This document shows positions 29,755-38,862 of a stretch of 64,000 nt of DNA, in pieces. The notes beneath the pieces were generated by a model. It was not told the origin of the DNA and searched no databases. It saw only the letters and a list, made by a program, of their open reading frames with translations. The DNA is taken from NCBI RefSeq assembly GCF_900141825.1, contig NZ_FQYQ01000001.1, forward strand, positions 124,001 through 188,000. Direction: 5' to 3'. Source of the stretch: Pseudobutyrivibrio xylanivorans DSM 14809 (GTDB lineage: Bacteria > Bacillota > Clostridia > Lachnospirales > Lachnospiraceae). A program made the position numbers and the translations under genes. The number at the start of each line of letters is the position of its first letter. The first letter of the stretch is position 1.

Positions 29755-30294
29755 ATGAGTAAAAGAAATTTATATCCAAGAGACTATGTAGATAGTACTT
29801 ATTCAATTGATTTTAAAAAGCTCTATGAGCAGGGCTACAGAGGAGTTATCTTTGATGTTGATAACACACTTGTCCCTCACAATGCCCCTGCAGATGACAG
29901 AGCAAAAGCATTTTTTAAGGAACTTCACGAGATAGGCTTTCAGGCGTTGCTTCTTTCTAATAATAAGGAGCCACGTGTTAAGAGCTTTAAGGAGGCAGTT
30001 GAGTACTGTACTTACATTTATAAGGCAAATAAGCCATCAGCAAAAGGCTATCAGAAAGCTATGGAGCAGATGGGCACAGATGTTACAAATACCATCTTTG
30101 TTGGTGACCAGATACTCACTGATGTTTGGGGCGCCAATCGTGCAGGCATTCGCTCAATCATGGTAAAGCCAGTATTAAAATGGAAAGAAGAACCACAGAT
30201 AATATTAAAGCGCTTCTTGGAAGCGGTCATTTTGCTGGGCTATAAAATTTATAAAATATACGGAAAGGAAATAAAAAAGGTACCTTTAAAATGA
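29755..30294 (+). CDS. yqeG: YqeG family HAD IIIA phosphatase
   Basis: This 179-residue HAD phosphatase of the YqeG type has motif I DVDNTLVPH (about 35-43), motif II LLSNNKE (about 65-71), Lys in KANKPS near 91 and motif III VGDQILTDVWGANRAG (about 117-132). Its B. subtilis relative lies in a cluster with ribosome-assembly genes. The C-terminal 25 residues form a basic amphipathic helix. No ribosome site precedes ATG 29755, and the -10 box ends only 7 bases before it. The stop overlaps the rpiB start (ATGA). Confidence 0.88.
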   Translation: MSKRNLYPRDYVDSTYSIDFKKLYEQGYRGVIFDVDNTLVPHNAPADDRAKAFFKELHEIGFQALLLSNNKEPRVKSFKEAVEYCTYIYKANKPSAKGYQKAMEQMGTDVTNTIFVGDQILTDVWGANRAGIRSIMVKPVLKWKEEPQIILKRFLEAVILLGYKIYKIYGKEIKKVPLK

Positions 30295-30737
30295 AAATCG
30301 TAATTGCTAACGACCACGCAGCACCAGAACTTAAATTTGAGATTAAGGAGTACATCGAGAGCCTCGGACATGAGGTAATCAACATCGGAACAGATTCTAA
30401 GGAGAGCTGCCATTACCCAGAGTACGGCGAGAAGGCAGCCAGAATGGTAGCAGCAGGAGAGGTTGATTTTGGAGTACTTATCTGTGGAACAGGTGTAGGT
30501 ATTTCACTTGCAGCTAACAAGGTTAAGGGCATCCGCTGTGGTGTTTGCTCAGACACAGCTACAGCACGTCTTATTCGTCAGCACAATAACGCTAACATGA
30601 TTGCCTTTGGAGCAAGAATTGTTGGTTCAGAGCTTGCAAAGGATATAGTAAAAAGCTTCTTAGAAGCTGAGTTTGAGGGCGGCGGACGTCATCAGACAAG
30701 AATCGATATGATTTCTGCTATTGAAAATAAAAACTAG
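30291..30737 (+). CDS. rpiB: Ribose-5-phosphate isomerase B
   Basis: This 148-residue RpiB/LacA-type isomerase interconverts ribose-5-P and ribulose-5-P in the pentose phosphate pathway, which also receives the xylose taken in by this strain. IANDHAAPELK at the N-terminus, the active-site CGTGVGIS with its Cys near 66, and RxHNNAN near 100 are present. It overlaps yqeG by four bases. Confidence 0.95.
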   Translation: MKIVIANDHAAPELKFEIKEYIESLGHEVINIGTDSKESCHYPEYGEKAARMVAAGEVDFGVLICGTGVGISLAANKVKGIRCGVCSDTATARLIRQHNNANMIAFGARIVGSELAKDIVKSFLEAEFEGGGRHQTRIDMISAIENKN

Positions 30738-30749
30738 TTCTGCTATAAT
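30721..30749 (+). promoter_or_regulatory. tig: Sigma-A promoter for tig
   Basis: TTGAAA (30721-30726), a 17-base spacer, and TATAAT (30744-30749) with the extended TGC in front. The -35 lies inside the 3' end of rpiB. Confidence 0.8.
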
Positions 30750-30829
30750 TTTTTGGCATGTTTAAATGCGTAAATAATAGACCTTAATGGTCGTACCTGA
30801 TATATACATTAGAGGAGGAATATTAGTAA

Positions 30830-32164
30830 ATGAACGTACAGGTAGAAAATCTTGAGAAGAACATGGCAAAGCTTACAGTCACAGTTGACGCAGCTGAGCT
30901 CGAGAAGGCTATTACAAAGGCATATAACAAGCAGAAGAACAGCATTTCTGTTCCTGGCTTTAGAAAGGGCAAGGTTCCTCAGCACATGATCGAGAAGATG
31001 TATGGTGCAGAGATTTTCTATGAGGACGCTGCTAATATTATTATGCAGGAGACATATCCACAGGCTTATGATGAGTCTAAGCTTGATATCGTTTCACAGC
31101 CACAGGTTGACATTACTCAGCTTGAAAAGGGCAAGGATTTCATCTACACAGCTACAGTTGCTGTTAAGCCAGAAGTTAAGCTTGGTAAGTACAAGGGTGT
31201 ATCTGTAACAAAGGTTGATGCTAAGGTTACAGCTACAGAGGTTAACGATTCAATCAAGGCTGAGCTCGAGAGAGATGCTCGCATGGTTACAAAGAACGGT
31301 AAGGCTGCTAAGAACGATACAGCAGTTATCGATTTCGAAGGCTTCGTTGATGGTGTAGCATTCGAAGGTGGAAAGGGTGAGAACTATGACCTTGTTCTTG
31401 GTTCTGGTTCATTCATTCCAGGTTTCGAGGATCAGCTCATCGGTCACAAGGCTGGCGAGGATGTAGATGTTGAGGTTACATTCCCAGAGACATACCAGGC
31501 AGAGGATCTTGCTGGAAAGGCTGCAGTATTTAAGTGCCACATCCACGAGGTAAAGAAGAAGGATGTTCCAAAGCTTGATGATGAGTATGTTTCAGATCAT
31601 ACAGAGTTCGAGACAGTAGACGAGTACAAGGCATCTGTTAAGGAACGTCTTGAGAACAATAAGAAGGCAGAAGGCCGTCGTGCACAGGAAGATGAAGCTA
31701 TCGCTAAGATCGTTGAGGATTCAGAGATGGAAATCCCAGATGCTATGCTTGATTACCAGGTAGAGAACATGATCAACGACTTCGCTAACAACATGGCACA
31801 GCAGGGTCTTTCACTTCAGCAGTACATGCAGTTTACAGGCATGACAATGGACGCTTTCCGTGATCAGGTTCGCCCAGATGCACTTTCACGTACACAGTCT
31901 TCACTTGTACTTGAGGCAATTGCTAAGGCTGAGAAGATTGAGGCTACAGACGCTGATGTTGATGCTAAGCTTGAAGAGATGTCAAAGCAGTACGGCATGG
32001 AGCTTGAGCAGATTAAGAACCTCGTTGGTGAGAGCGAGAAGGAGTCTATGAAGAAGGATATCGCTATCGAGAAGGCTATCGAGCTTATCATGGACAACGT
32101 TAAGGAAACAGCAAAGAAGAAGACTACTAAGAAGGCAGATGCTGAGGCAGCAGACGCTGAGTAA
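30830..32164 (+). CDS. tig: Trigger factor
   Basis: This 444-residue ribosome-associated chaperone and prolyl isomerase has the N-terminal ribosome-binding signature VPGFRKGKVP (about 43-52), an FKBP domain (about 160-245: GFVDGVAFEGGKGENYDLVLGSGSFIPGFE) and a long helical C-terminal arm. The end is extended with Lys/Ala/Asp-rich residues. GAGGAGG lies before ATG 30830. It heads the conserved tig-clpP-clpX-ysxC block. Confidence 0.97.
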   Translation: MNVQVENLEKNMAKLTVTVDAAELEKAITKAYNKQKNSISVPGFRKGKVPQHMIEKMYGAEIFYEDAANIIMQETYPQAYDESKLDIVSQPQVDITQLEKGKDFIYTATVAVKPEVKLGKYKGVSVTKVDAKVTATEVNDSIKAELERDARMVTKNGKAAKNDTAVIDFEGFVDGVAFEGGKGENYDLVLGSGSFIPGFEDQLIGHKAGEDVDVEVTFPETYQAEDLAGKAAVFKCHIHEVKKKDVPKLDDEYVSDHTEFETVDEYKASVKERLENNKKAEGRRAQEDEAIAKIVEDSEMEIPDAMLDYQVENMINDFANNMAQQGLSLQQYMQFTGMTMDAFRDQVRPDALSRTQSSLVLEAIAKAEKIEATDADVDAKLEEMSKQYGMELEQIKNLVGESEKESMKKDIAIEKAIELIMDNVKETAKKKTTKKADAEAADAE

Positions 32165-32206
32165 TAGTATATTTTGTAAAGATTTTATTAACTTTTTGTA
32201 AAATCC

Positions 32207-32277
32207 GAGACAGAAGGTTTAAAAACCTCTATAATTAATAACGTAATTTAGCAATAGCCTGAGCGTATGCTCGGGCT
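32207..32277 (+). promoter_or_regulatory. clpP: clpP promoter with dyad in the spacer and leader hairpin
   Basis: GAGACA (32207-32212), a 17-base spacer and TATAAT (32230-32235) form a promoter. The spacer holds AGGTTT-AA-AAACCT (32215-32228), a dyad that a repressor could bind. The leader carries AGCCTGAGC-GTAT-GCTCGGGCT (32256-32277). The CtsR heptad repeat was not found. Confidence 0.6.
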
Positions 32278-32307
32278 TAGCTTCTATTAAAGGAGGACAC
32301 AAAAACT

Positions 32308-32892
32308 ATGGCAACAATACCTTATGTCATTGAACAAAATTCACGCGGAGAGCGTTCGTATGATATCTACTCTAGACTTTTAAAGGATCGTATCGTTTTC
32401 CTTGGTGAGGAAGTTAACGAGGTTACTGCATCACTTGTAGTAGCTCAGCTTCTTTTCTTAGAGTCAGAGGATCCTAGCAAAGATATCCATCTTTATATTA
32501 ATAGCCCAGGCGGTAGCGTTACTGCTGGTATGGCTATCTACGATACTATGCAGTACATCAAGCCTGATGTATCTACAATCTGTATCGGTATGGCTGCATC
32601 TATGGGAGCATTCCTTCTTGCAGGTGGTCAAAAGGGTAAGAGATTTGCTCTTCCTAATGCAGAGGTTATGATTCATCAGCCACTTGGCGGCGCAAAGGGA
32701 CAGGCTACAGAAATCGAAATCGCTGCTAAGAATATCTTAAAGACTAGAGAAAAGCTCAATCGTATGCTTGCTGCTAACACAGGTAAGGATTACGAGCAGG
32801 TTTGTCTCGACACAGAGCGTGATCACTGGCTTGATGCTCAGGAAGCTCTTGATTATGGTCTTATTGATGAGATCATTACAAAAAAGAACTAA
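32308..32892 (+). CDS. clpP: ATP-dependent Clp protease proteolytic subunit
   Basis: This 194-residue serine peptidase has the catalytic Ser98 in GMAASMGAF and His123 in VMIHQPLGG, with the Asp near 172. The N-terminus [26 protein letters not shown] is typical. It forms the proteolytic chamber used by ClpX, encoded next. AAAGGAGGAC precedes the start. Confidence 0.98.
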   Translation: MATIPYVIEQNSRGERSYDIYSRLLKDRIVFLGEEVNEVTASLVVAQLLFLESEDPSKDIHLYINSPGGSVTAGMAIYDTMQYIKPDVSTICIGMAASMGAFLLAGGQKGKRFALPNAEVMIHQPLGGAKGQATEIEIAAKNILKTREKLNRMLAANTGKDYEQVCLDTERDHWLDAQEALDYGLIDEIITKKN

Positions 32893-32947
32893 TTAGCCGA
32901 TGATATCTATATAGGCTATTGTTTTATATTTTATTTATGAGGTAGTT

Positions 32948-34237
32948 ATGTCAAGAAACGATGATAGAATTCGCTGCTCTTTCTGCGGCAAGACACAAAA
33001 TCAGGTTCGCAAGCTTATTGCTGGCCCTAATGGGGCATTCATTTGTGATGAGTGCGTGGACATCTGCCAGGAGATTATTGTTGAAGAGCTCGAGGATTTC
33101 GCACCAGCAGCTGATGAAAATTCCATCGAGATTAATCTTCAGAAGCCAGAGGATATGAAGGCATTTCTTGATCAGTATGTTATTGGTCAGGATGAGGCTA
33201 AGAAGGTTCTTTCTGTTGCAGTATATAATCATTACAAGCGAATCATGGCAAACCCTGACGACATCGATGTAGAGCTCCAGAAGAGTAACGTACTCATGCT
33301 TGGACCTACTGGTTCAGGTAAGACACTTCTCGCACAGACATTAGCACGTGTACTTGGTGTGCCATTTGCTATCGCTGATGCTACCACTCTTACAGAGGCT
33401 GGATACGTAGGTGAGGATGTTGAAAATATTCTTCTTAAGCTTATCCAGGCAGCAGAGTTCGATATTAAAAAGGCAGAAATCGGTATAGTTTATATCGATG
33501 AGATAGATAAGATTACAAAGAAGTCTGAGAACGTATCTATTACACGTGATGTTTCAGGTGAAGGCGTTCAGCAGGCACTTCTTAAGATTATCGAGGGTAC
33601 AGTTGCAAACGTTCCACCACAGGGCGGACGTAAGCATCCACAGCAGGAGACTATTGCCATCGATACAAAGAATATCCTCTTCATTTGCGGTGGTGCATTT
33701 GAAGGTCTTGAGAAAATCATTTCTCAGCGTACTAATGTCAGCGCTATTGGTTTTGGTGCAGATGTTAAGGATAAAAACAATCAGAAGATTGACGAGCTTT
33801 TACAGCAGGCTCTTCCACAGGATTTCATTAAGTATGGTCTCATTCCTGAGTTTATCGGACGTGTGCCTATCAATGTATCCTTGAACGAGCTCACAGAAGA
33901 GGATATGATTCGTATTCTTAAGGAGCCTAAGAATTCTCTTACAAAGCAGTACCAGGCATTGTTTAAGATGGACGGCGTAAAGCTTCACTTCGAGGATGAG
34001 GCACTTCGTGAAATTGCTAAGAAGTCAATTGAGAGAAAGACTGGAGCACGTGGTCTTCGTGCAATCGTAGAGTCTGTTATGATGGATTACATGTACCACG
34101 TTCCATCTGATGAGACTATTACCGAAATCACAGTAACAAAAGAGATGGTCGATGCAAACCTTCTCCTTATTGATAAGGAATCAGAGGATGAGGCAGCAGT
34201 TGTTTCCATCGAGGATAAAAAGGAAAAGAGCGCATAA
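32948..34237 (+). CDS. clpX: ATP-dependent Clp protease ATP-binding subunit ClpX
   Basis: This 429-residue AAA+ unfoldase has an N-terminal C4 zinc finger (CSFCGK then [10 protein letters not shown], residues 11-45), Walker [13 protein letters not shown] near 118, Walker [10 protein letters not shown] near 181, the pore loop GYVGEDVE and the ClpP-docking IGF loop (AIGFGADV near 265). It unfolds substrates for ClpP. Its stop codon overlaps the ysxC start (TAATG). Confidence 0.98.
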   Translation: MSRNDDRIRCSFCGKTQNQVRKLIAGPNGAFICDECVDICQEIIVEELEDFAPAADENSIEINLQKPEDMKAFLDQYVIGQDEAKKVLSVAVYNHYKRIMANPDDIDVELQKSNVLMLGPTGSGKTLLAQTLARVLGVPFAIADATTLTEAGYVGEDVENILLKLIQAAEFDIKKAEIGIVYIDEIDKITKKSENVSITRDVSGEGVQQALLKIIEGTVANVPPQGGRKHPQQETIAIDTKNILFICGGAFEGLEKIISQRTNVSAIGFGADVKDKNNQKIDELLQQALPQDFIKYGLIPEFIGRVPINVSLNELTEEDMIRILKEPKNSLTKQYQALFKMDGVKLHFEDEALREIAKKSIERKTGARGLRAIVESVMMDYMYHVPSDETITEITVTKEMVDANLLLIDKESEDEAAVVSIEDKKEKSA

Positions 34238-34857
34238 TGGTTATCCGTTCATGTAATCTTGAAACAGTGTGCGGGCCTACATCTACACTTCCCAAGAACG
34301 ACCTTCCAGAGGTTGCTTTCGCAGGTAAGTCAAATGTAGGCAAGTCATCACTCATAAACGCGGTCATGAACCGCAAGGCCTTAGCCAGAGTTTCAGCACA
34401 GCCGGGCAAAACTCAGACGATAAATTTCTACAATATTAATGACGAAATTTACGTAGTTGATTTGCCGGGCTATGGCTTTGCTAAGGCATCTGAGAAAGAG
34501 CGTGAAAGCTGGGGTAAGATGATAGAAACATATCTTAATACCTCAGATATGATTCGCGCTGTATTTTTGCTTGTAGACATTCGTCACGCACCATCTGCAA
34601 ATGATAAGCAGATGTTCGAATGGATGGACTATGTAGGCTACGACCCAATTGTTATCGCCACAAAAGCTGATAAGATAAAGCGCAGCCAGCTAGACAAGCA
34701 GATAAAGATTCTTCGCGAGGGCTTAGGTGCAGGAAAGGATACAATCATTGTTCCTTTCTCATCTCAGACTAAGCAGGGATTAGATACTATCCAGGACTTT
34801 TTAGACCAAGTAATAGAAAACGAAGCATCTCTCACAGATGTAGATGATCTAGACTAG
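34237..34857 (+). CDS. ysxC: Ribosome biogenesis GTP-binding protein YsxC/EngB
   Basis: This 206-residue GTPase is needed for 50S subunit assembly. G1 GKSNVGKSSL (about 30-39), G3 DLPGYGFAK (about 73-81) and G4 ATKADK (about 140-145) are clear. It overlaps clpX by one base and is translationally coupled to it. Confidence 0.96.
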   Translation: MVIRSCNLETVCGPTSTLPKNDLPEVAFAGKSNVGKSSLINAVMNRKALARVSAQPGKTQTINFYNINDEIYVVDLPGYGFAKASEKERESWGKMIETYLNTSDMIRAVFLLVDIRHAPSANDKQMFEWMDYVGYDPIVIATKADKIKRSQLDKQIKILREGLGAGKDTIIVPFSSQTKQGLDTIQDFLDQVIENEASLTDVDDLD

Positions 34858-34952
34858 CCTTCCCCTTGAGGGTTGCTAGGCTCCAGTGGAGCCTGTTTAG
34901 CAACGACCGAGCCGGAAGGCGAGACAAGGTGCCCGAAGGGCGGATGAGGTGT
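34857..34952 (+). repeat. Intergenic repeat (long form) with nested stems
   Basis: The left part (GCCTTCCCCTTGAGGG, 34857-34872) and the right part (GGATGAGGTGT, 34942-34952) match the repeat at 40801-40884. Between them lies an insertion with nested stems: GTTGCTA (34872-34878) with TAGCAAC (34898-34904), around AGGCTCCA/TGGAGCCT. GCCTTCC (34857-34863) pairs with GGAAGGC (34914-34920) outside. CCCGAAGGG (34932-34940) is a further small stem. The right end supplies the ribosome site of the next gene. Confidence 0.7.
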
Positions 34953-34953
34953 A

Positions 34954-35946
34954 ATGAAAAATAAATACTTGTTTGTGCTGCTACTGCTAATCTCCATCAC
35001 CGTGGTGTGCAGTATCGGCACATTTTTTTATGTAAAACTAAATAACGAACAGACCACAAATGATGATGAGATTCTTGTAATGACCAGCTGTAATCCTGTC
35101 TACATAGCCACTTTAAATATCCTTGATGGAGTTGAAGGCTATAAGGTTCAGAATCTATCACAGCCTACCACAGGTTGTCTTCACGACTACACCCTCACCA
35201 CAGAGGATATGAAGAACCTTTCAAAAGCTGATGTGCTAGTTGTAAATGGCGGCGGCATGGAAGGATATCTTGATGATGTGGTAGCTGCATACCCAGACCT
35301 TAAGATTATAGATACTTATGAAGCTATCGAGCATTCTAATGGATTTATAGGTATGAATGAGTTACTTATAGAGGAAGAAGAGCTCGACCATGATCACGAA
35401 GATGAGGAGGCTCATGAAGAGGAACATCATCACGACCATGGTGCCAACAGTCATATCTGGATGGATGACAGGCTCTATGCGTGTCAGGTGGCTGCAATAG
35501 CCAATGAATTGATGGGGCCAAATCCAAACAGGGAAGAGACACCTATTTCAAAGAACTTTTTCGAGTATAGCAATAAGCTTGAAGATGAAATCGACAAGCA
35601 GGGGTTAGATGTGGCAGTGGCAAATGAAAACGTTGCCATCCTTCATGAAGCGTTTGCATATACAGCACAGTCTCTTGGAGCAAATGTAGTGGCTACCATG
35701 GATTTAGATGAAGAGCGCCAGGTCAGCGCAGGAGAGGTCAGTGCATTCCTTGATGAAATCAAAGAGCATAATGTAAAGCTTGTCTTTGCAGAGTACGATT
35801 ATGGCAATGCCATGGGCAAGCTCATAGAAGAACAGACCGATGCGAAGGTAGTATACCTTGAGACGCTAGTACACGGAACGTATGATAAAGATTCGTACAT
35901 CTTCGTACAGAATAATAATTATATGAAAATTAAAGAAACATTATAA
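34954..35946 (+). CDS. znuA: Zinc ABC transporter substrate-binding protein (ZnuA-like)
   Basis: This 330-residue metal-receptor protein of the cluster A-I type has an N-terminal membrane anchor (about 5-27) with a Cys but no convincing lipobox. A metal-binding His comes in CLHDYTLT near 70. A His/Asp/Glu-rich loop (HDHEDEEAHEEEHHHDHG, about 148-165) is characteristic of zinc receptors, and NSHIWMDDR follows. The C-terminal half has EAFAYTAQSLG and FAEYDYG metal and hinge motifs. It is followed by ATPase and permease genes. Manganese is an alternative substrate, but the His-rich loop favours zinc. No Zur box was assigned. Confidence 0.85.
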   Translation: MKNKYLFVLLLLISITVVCSIGTFFYVKLNNEQTTNDDEILVMTSCNPVYIATLNILDGVEGYKVQNLSQPTTGCLHDYTLTTEDMKNLSKADVLVVNGGGMEGYLDDVVAAYPDLKIIDTYEAIEHSNGFIGMNELLIEEEELDHDHEDEEAHEEEHHHDHGANSHIWMDDRLYACQVAAIANELMGPNPNREETPISKNFFEYSNKLEDEIDKQGLDVAVANENVAILHEAFAYTAQSLGANVVATMDLDEERQVSAGEVSAFLDEIKEHNVKLVFAEYDYGNAMGKLIEEQTDAKVVYLETLVHGTYDKDSYIFVQNNNYMKIKETL

Positions 35947-35956
35947 GATTAAAGTG

Positions 35957-36041
35957 AGTCAGTAAGCATCAAGCTCTGAGGTCTTTGAACGAGACATGTT
36001 AGTCGAGAGAAAAGACACTCAGGCTTGTAGCTGTAACTGAC
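35957..36041 (+). ncRNA. Structured element in the zinc-transporter operon
   Basis: Four nested stems fold one 85-base segment: GTCAGT (35958-35963) with ACTGAC (36036-36041), CAAGC with GCTTG (35970-35974, 36023-36027), CTGAG with CTCAG, and GTCTTT (35981-35986) with AAAGAC (36011-36016). No T-run follows. It occupies nearly the whole gap between the receptor and ATPase genes. A cis-acting RNA or a folded repeat are both possible; no known family was recognised. Confidence 0.5.
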
Positions 36042-36056
36042 GGACTAGGATATTAG

Positions 36057-36818
36057 ATGAAGAAAATTATTCCATGTGGATTTCACTGTATAAAGTTCAT
36101 AAACCTGGGCGTTACATTTGGTGACCAGCAGGTATTAGACAATATTAATTTGCATGTGCACTGCGGGCAGATGACGGCTATTGTCGGTAGAAATGGAGCT
36201 GGTAAGTCCACACTTGTGCGAGCTATCTTAGGTGAGGTACCTTACACAGGGGAAATCCAATTTAAAAATAAAATGAATAACAACATGCCAAGCCTTAAGA
36301 TTGGCTATGTTCCACAGACTGTAAATATAGACAGGACTACACCTCTTAGTGTGTATGATTTGTTCCAGTCATTTACAGGAAAGCTGCCTATATTATTAAG
36401 CAGTAAGAAAGAGCATGAGCATGTCCGGGAAGCCTTGGCAGAATTTGATGTGGCAGAGCTTATCGACCAGCCTGTAGGTACACTTTCAGGTGGACAGCTA
36501 CAGAGAGTGCTTCTTGCCATGGCAGTTCATGATACCCCAAACCTTCTATTATTAGATGAACCAGTTTCAGGTATCGATAAGAATGGTATGGATGCCTTCT
36601 ATGAAAAGATGAAGTATCTGAAGGAGACACATGATCTTGCAATTATCCTTGTAAGTCATGACCTTGATTATGTATATAAGTATGCAGACAATGTCATATT
36701 GATAGATAAGACAGTGGCAGCCGCAGGACGTCCAAAGCTTGTGTACGAGACAGACGCATTCAAGAATGTATTTGGCAAGGGAGCAACAGGAGAAGTGGAG
36801 GTGAATGCAAATGTTTAA
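36057..36818 (+). CDS. znuC: Zinc ABC transporter ATP-binding protein (ZnuC-like)
   Basis: This 253-residue ABC ATPase has Walker A GRNGAGKST near 43-51, the Q loop GYVPQT, the signature LSGGQLQRVLLAMA near 143, Walker B LLLLDEPVSGID and the switch His in ILVSHD. The size and the short C-terminus fit the metal-importer group. It energises the permease encoded next, whose gene it overlaps. Confidence 0.9.
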   Translation: MKKIIPCGFHCIKFINLGVTFGDQQVLDNINLHVHCGQMTAIVGRNGAGKSTLVRAILGEVPYTGEIQFKNKMNNNMPSLKIGYVPQTVNIDRTTPLSVYDLFQSFTGKLPILLSSKKEHEHVREALAEFDVAELIDQPVGTLSGGQLQRVLLAMAVHDTPNLLLLDEPVSGIDKNGMDAFYEKMKYLKETHDLAIILVSHDLDYVYKYADNVILIDKTVAAAGRPKLVYETDAFKNVFGKGATGEVEVNANV

Positions 36819-37614
36819 CGAAATGTTTAGCTACGCCTTCATGATTAGAGCTACAATAGCTATCCTGCTTATTTCTCCATTGTTTGGTATGGTAGGTACT
36901 ATGATTGTACAAAAGCGTATGGCATATTTCAGTGATGCACTTGGACATTCAGCACTTACTGGTATCGCAGCAGGTGTCATCATGGGCATAGCCAACACCA
37001 CAGTGTCCATGATTATCTTTGGTGTTTGCTTCGCACTTCTTCTTAATTATATAAGTAGAAAGGGGCTTAGCTCATCGGATACACTTATCTCAGTATTCGC
37101 CAGCTGCGCCACAGCCCTTGGTCTTGCAATCCTTTCAAGAGGGGGCAGTTTTAGCAATTACTCAGCAATACTTGTAGGTGATATACTATCAATCACCGTT
37201 ACAGAGATTATTCAGCTTATAGTACTTTTTGCAGTGATTTTGATTTTCTGGTTTGTCAGCATCAACAGACTGACAGCCATAAGCATACACGCTACATTAG
37301 CAAAGAGCCGAAGCATGCAGGTGCGAGTAATGGAGGATGCTTTTGCGGTACTTATAGCACTTCTAGTTATGCTTAGCATTAAGTGGGTTGGAATCCTTCT
37401 TATTAATGCATTGCTTATCCTTCCAGCAGCCAGCAGCAGAAATATCTCTGAGAATTTTAGAGAGTATACTTACTTTTCTATGATATTCAGTATTTTCTCT
37501 GGCGTGGCAGGATTATTTGTATCTTATTTTACAGATATGGCCACCGGGCCAATGATTGTACTCATCGCAAGCGTAATCTACTTTGCAACATACATATATG
37601 GTAAAGACCGTTAG
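36811..37614 (+). CDS. znuB: Zinc ABC transporter permease (ZnuB-like)
   Basis: This 267-residue ABC-3 family permease has about eight hydrophobic helices and the family motifs FSDALGHSALTGIA near the N-terminus and SIKWVGILLINALLILPAASSRN near 190-212. GGAGGTG at 36797-36803 is too close to ATG 36805, so ATG 36811 is preferred. It overlaps the ATPase gene by 8 bases and ends the operon. Confidence 0.88.
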   Translation: MFNEMFSYAFMIRATIAILLISPLFGMVGTMIVQKRMAYFSDALGHSALTGIAAGVIMGIANTTVSMIIFGVCFALLLNYISRKGLSSSDTLISVFASCATALGLAILSRGGSFSNYSAILVGDILSITVTEIIQLIVLFAVILIFWFVSINRLTAISIHATLAKSRSMQVRVMEDAFAVLIALLVMLSIKWVGILLINALLILPAASSRNISENFREYTYFSMIFSIFSGVAGLFVSYFTDMATGPMIVLIASVIYFATYIYGKDR

Positions 37615-37618
37615 AGAT

Positions 37619-37648
37619 AAAAGCTTCAGCTAAGGCTGAGGCTTTTTA
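37619..37648 (+). terminator. Terminator of the zinc transporter operon
   Basis: AAAAGCTTCAGC pairs with GCTGAGGCTTTTT around TAAG, followed by T-rich sequence. Confidence 0.88.
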
Positions 37649-37660
37649 TTTTTTGTGGTG

Positions 37661-37759
37661 GTTTATGATAAAATATGCAAATTATGATGAATTATGATAG
37701 TTTATGATAAAATATGCAAATTATGATAGATTATGATAAAATATGTATAACATGATAAT
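37661..37759 (+). repeat. AT-rich tandem repeat before the AAA ATPase gene
   Basis: TTATGATAAAATATG occurs three times (starting near 37663, 37702 and 37731), with intervening AATTATGAT words. The first two copies are 39 bases apart, the third about 29 further on. Each contains a TATGAT word that resembles a -10 box. The array lies 27 bases before the ATPase start. Confidence 0.8.
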
Positions 37760-37785
37760 GATCACATAGAGTGAGGTACTGATTT

Positions 37786-38826
37786 ATGAAGAAAAACAAT
37801 CCGTTTACATTAACTTTTGGTAAGCAGCCAGGAGAGTATATATCCAGATATGAAAATACAGATACTATTGTTAGCACTTTTGAGGCTGATAATCCTATTA
37901 GTCAGGCATATCTTATTGAAGGTGTTAGGGGGAGTGGAAAAACTGTGTTGATGACTACCATTGCAAATATCTTTTCAGAAAGGGAAGAATGGGTTGTTGT
38001 TGATTTAAATTCAACACAGGATTTGATTACAGATTTTGCTCAACGATTATATGGTGAGTGTAATAAAATTCCTAATTTATTAAAATCAGGATTCAGTGTT
38101 TCAGTTGCAGGTTTTGGAGTTGGAGTAAATGGCACAGGACAGACTCAGGACAATGTTGGAATAATAGATAGCATATTATCTTCTTTAAAAAAGAAAAATA
38201 AAAAGGTCCTTATCACAATAGATGAAGCAATGCCAAGTGAGAATATGAAATTCTTTGCCAGTCAATTTCAGATATTCATAAGAAAGGATTATCCTATATA
38301 TTTATTGATGACTGGATTATATGAAAATATTTATGCCATCCAAAATGATCCAGCACTCACATTTTTGCTTAGAACTCCAAAGATTAATATGGAGCCACTT
38401 AGCATTCCACAGATTACAAAGCAGTATAAAGCAATTTTTAAATTAGAAACAGAAGATGCGCATAAAATGGCATTAATTACAAAAGGCTATGCTTTTGCTT
38501 TTCAAGCATTAGGAATGCTTTACTATGAATATAATGATACTTTGCAATGGGATGAAATATTATCAAAGTTTGATGATCTGCTGGATGACTTTGTATATAA
38601 GAAAATTTGGGAAGGGTTGTCTGAGAAGGATAGAGAATTAGTCAGAGTAATTGGAACAGGAGTTACTAGCGTATCTGACATATGTGAGAAATTACAAATA
38701 TCCAACACAAGCTTCCCTAGATACAAGGAACGTTTGTTAAAAAAGGGGGTTGTCTCTATTGCAGGACGTGGTTTAGTGGAGTTGTCACTACCAAGATTTG
38801 CTGAGGTTGTTGAGCTTTATCCGTAG
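37786..38826 (+). CDS. AAA ATPase with C-terminal winged helix
   Basis: This 346-residue protein has Walker A GVRGSGKTVL (about 46-55), Walker B KVLITIDEA (about 139-147), a sensor-like MTGLYEN, a lid domain and a C-terminal winged-helix region (about 285-346: SDICEKLQISNTSFPRYKERLLKKG). The plan resembles ORC/Cdc6-like and STAND-like stand-alone ATPases; no partner nuclease or effector is fused. Codon use (ATA, TTA, AAA, GGA) is more AT-rich than its neighbours, suggesting transfer. The tandem repeat in front may be its promoter or binding region. Function unknown. Confidence 0.75.
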   Translation: MKKNNPFTLTFGKQPGEYISRYENTDTIVSTFEADNPISQAYLIEGVRGSGKTVLMTTIANIFSEREEWVVVDLNSTQDLITDFAQRLYGECNKIPNLLKSGFSVSVAGFGVGVNGTGQTQDNVGIIDSILSSLKKKNKKVLITIDEAMPSENMKFFASQFQIFIRKDYPIYLLMTGLYENIYAIQNDPALTFLLRTPKINMEPLSIPQITKQYKAIFKLETEDAHKMALITKGYAFAFQALGMLYYEYNDTLQWDEILSKFDDLLDDFVYKKIWEGLSEKDRELVRVIGTGVTSVSDICEKLQISNTSFPRYKERLLKKGVVSIAGRGLVELSLPRFAEVVELYP

Positions 38827-38862
38827 ATATTAAATATATATAAGAGAGAATATAATCGTTAG

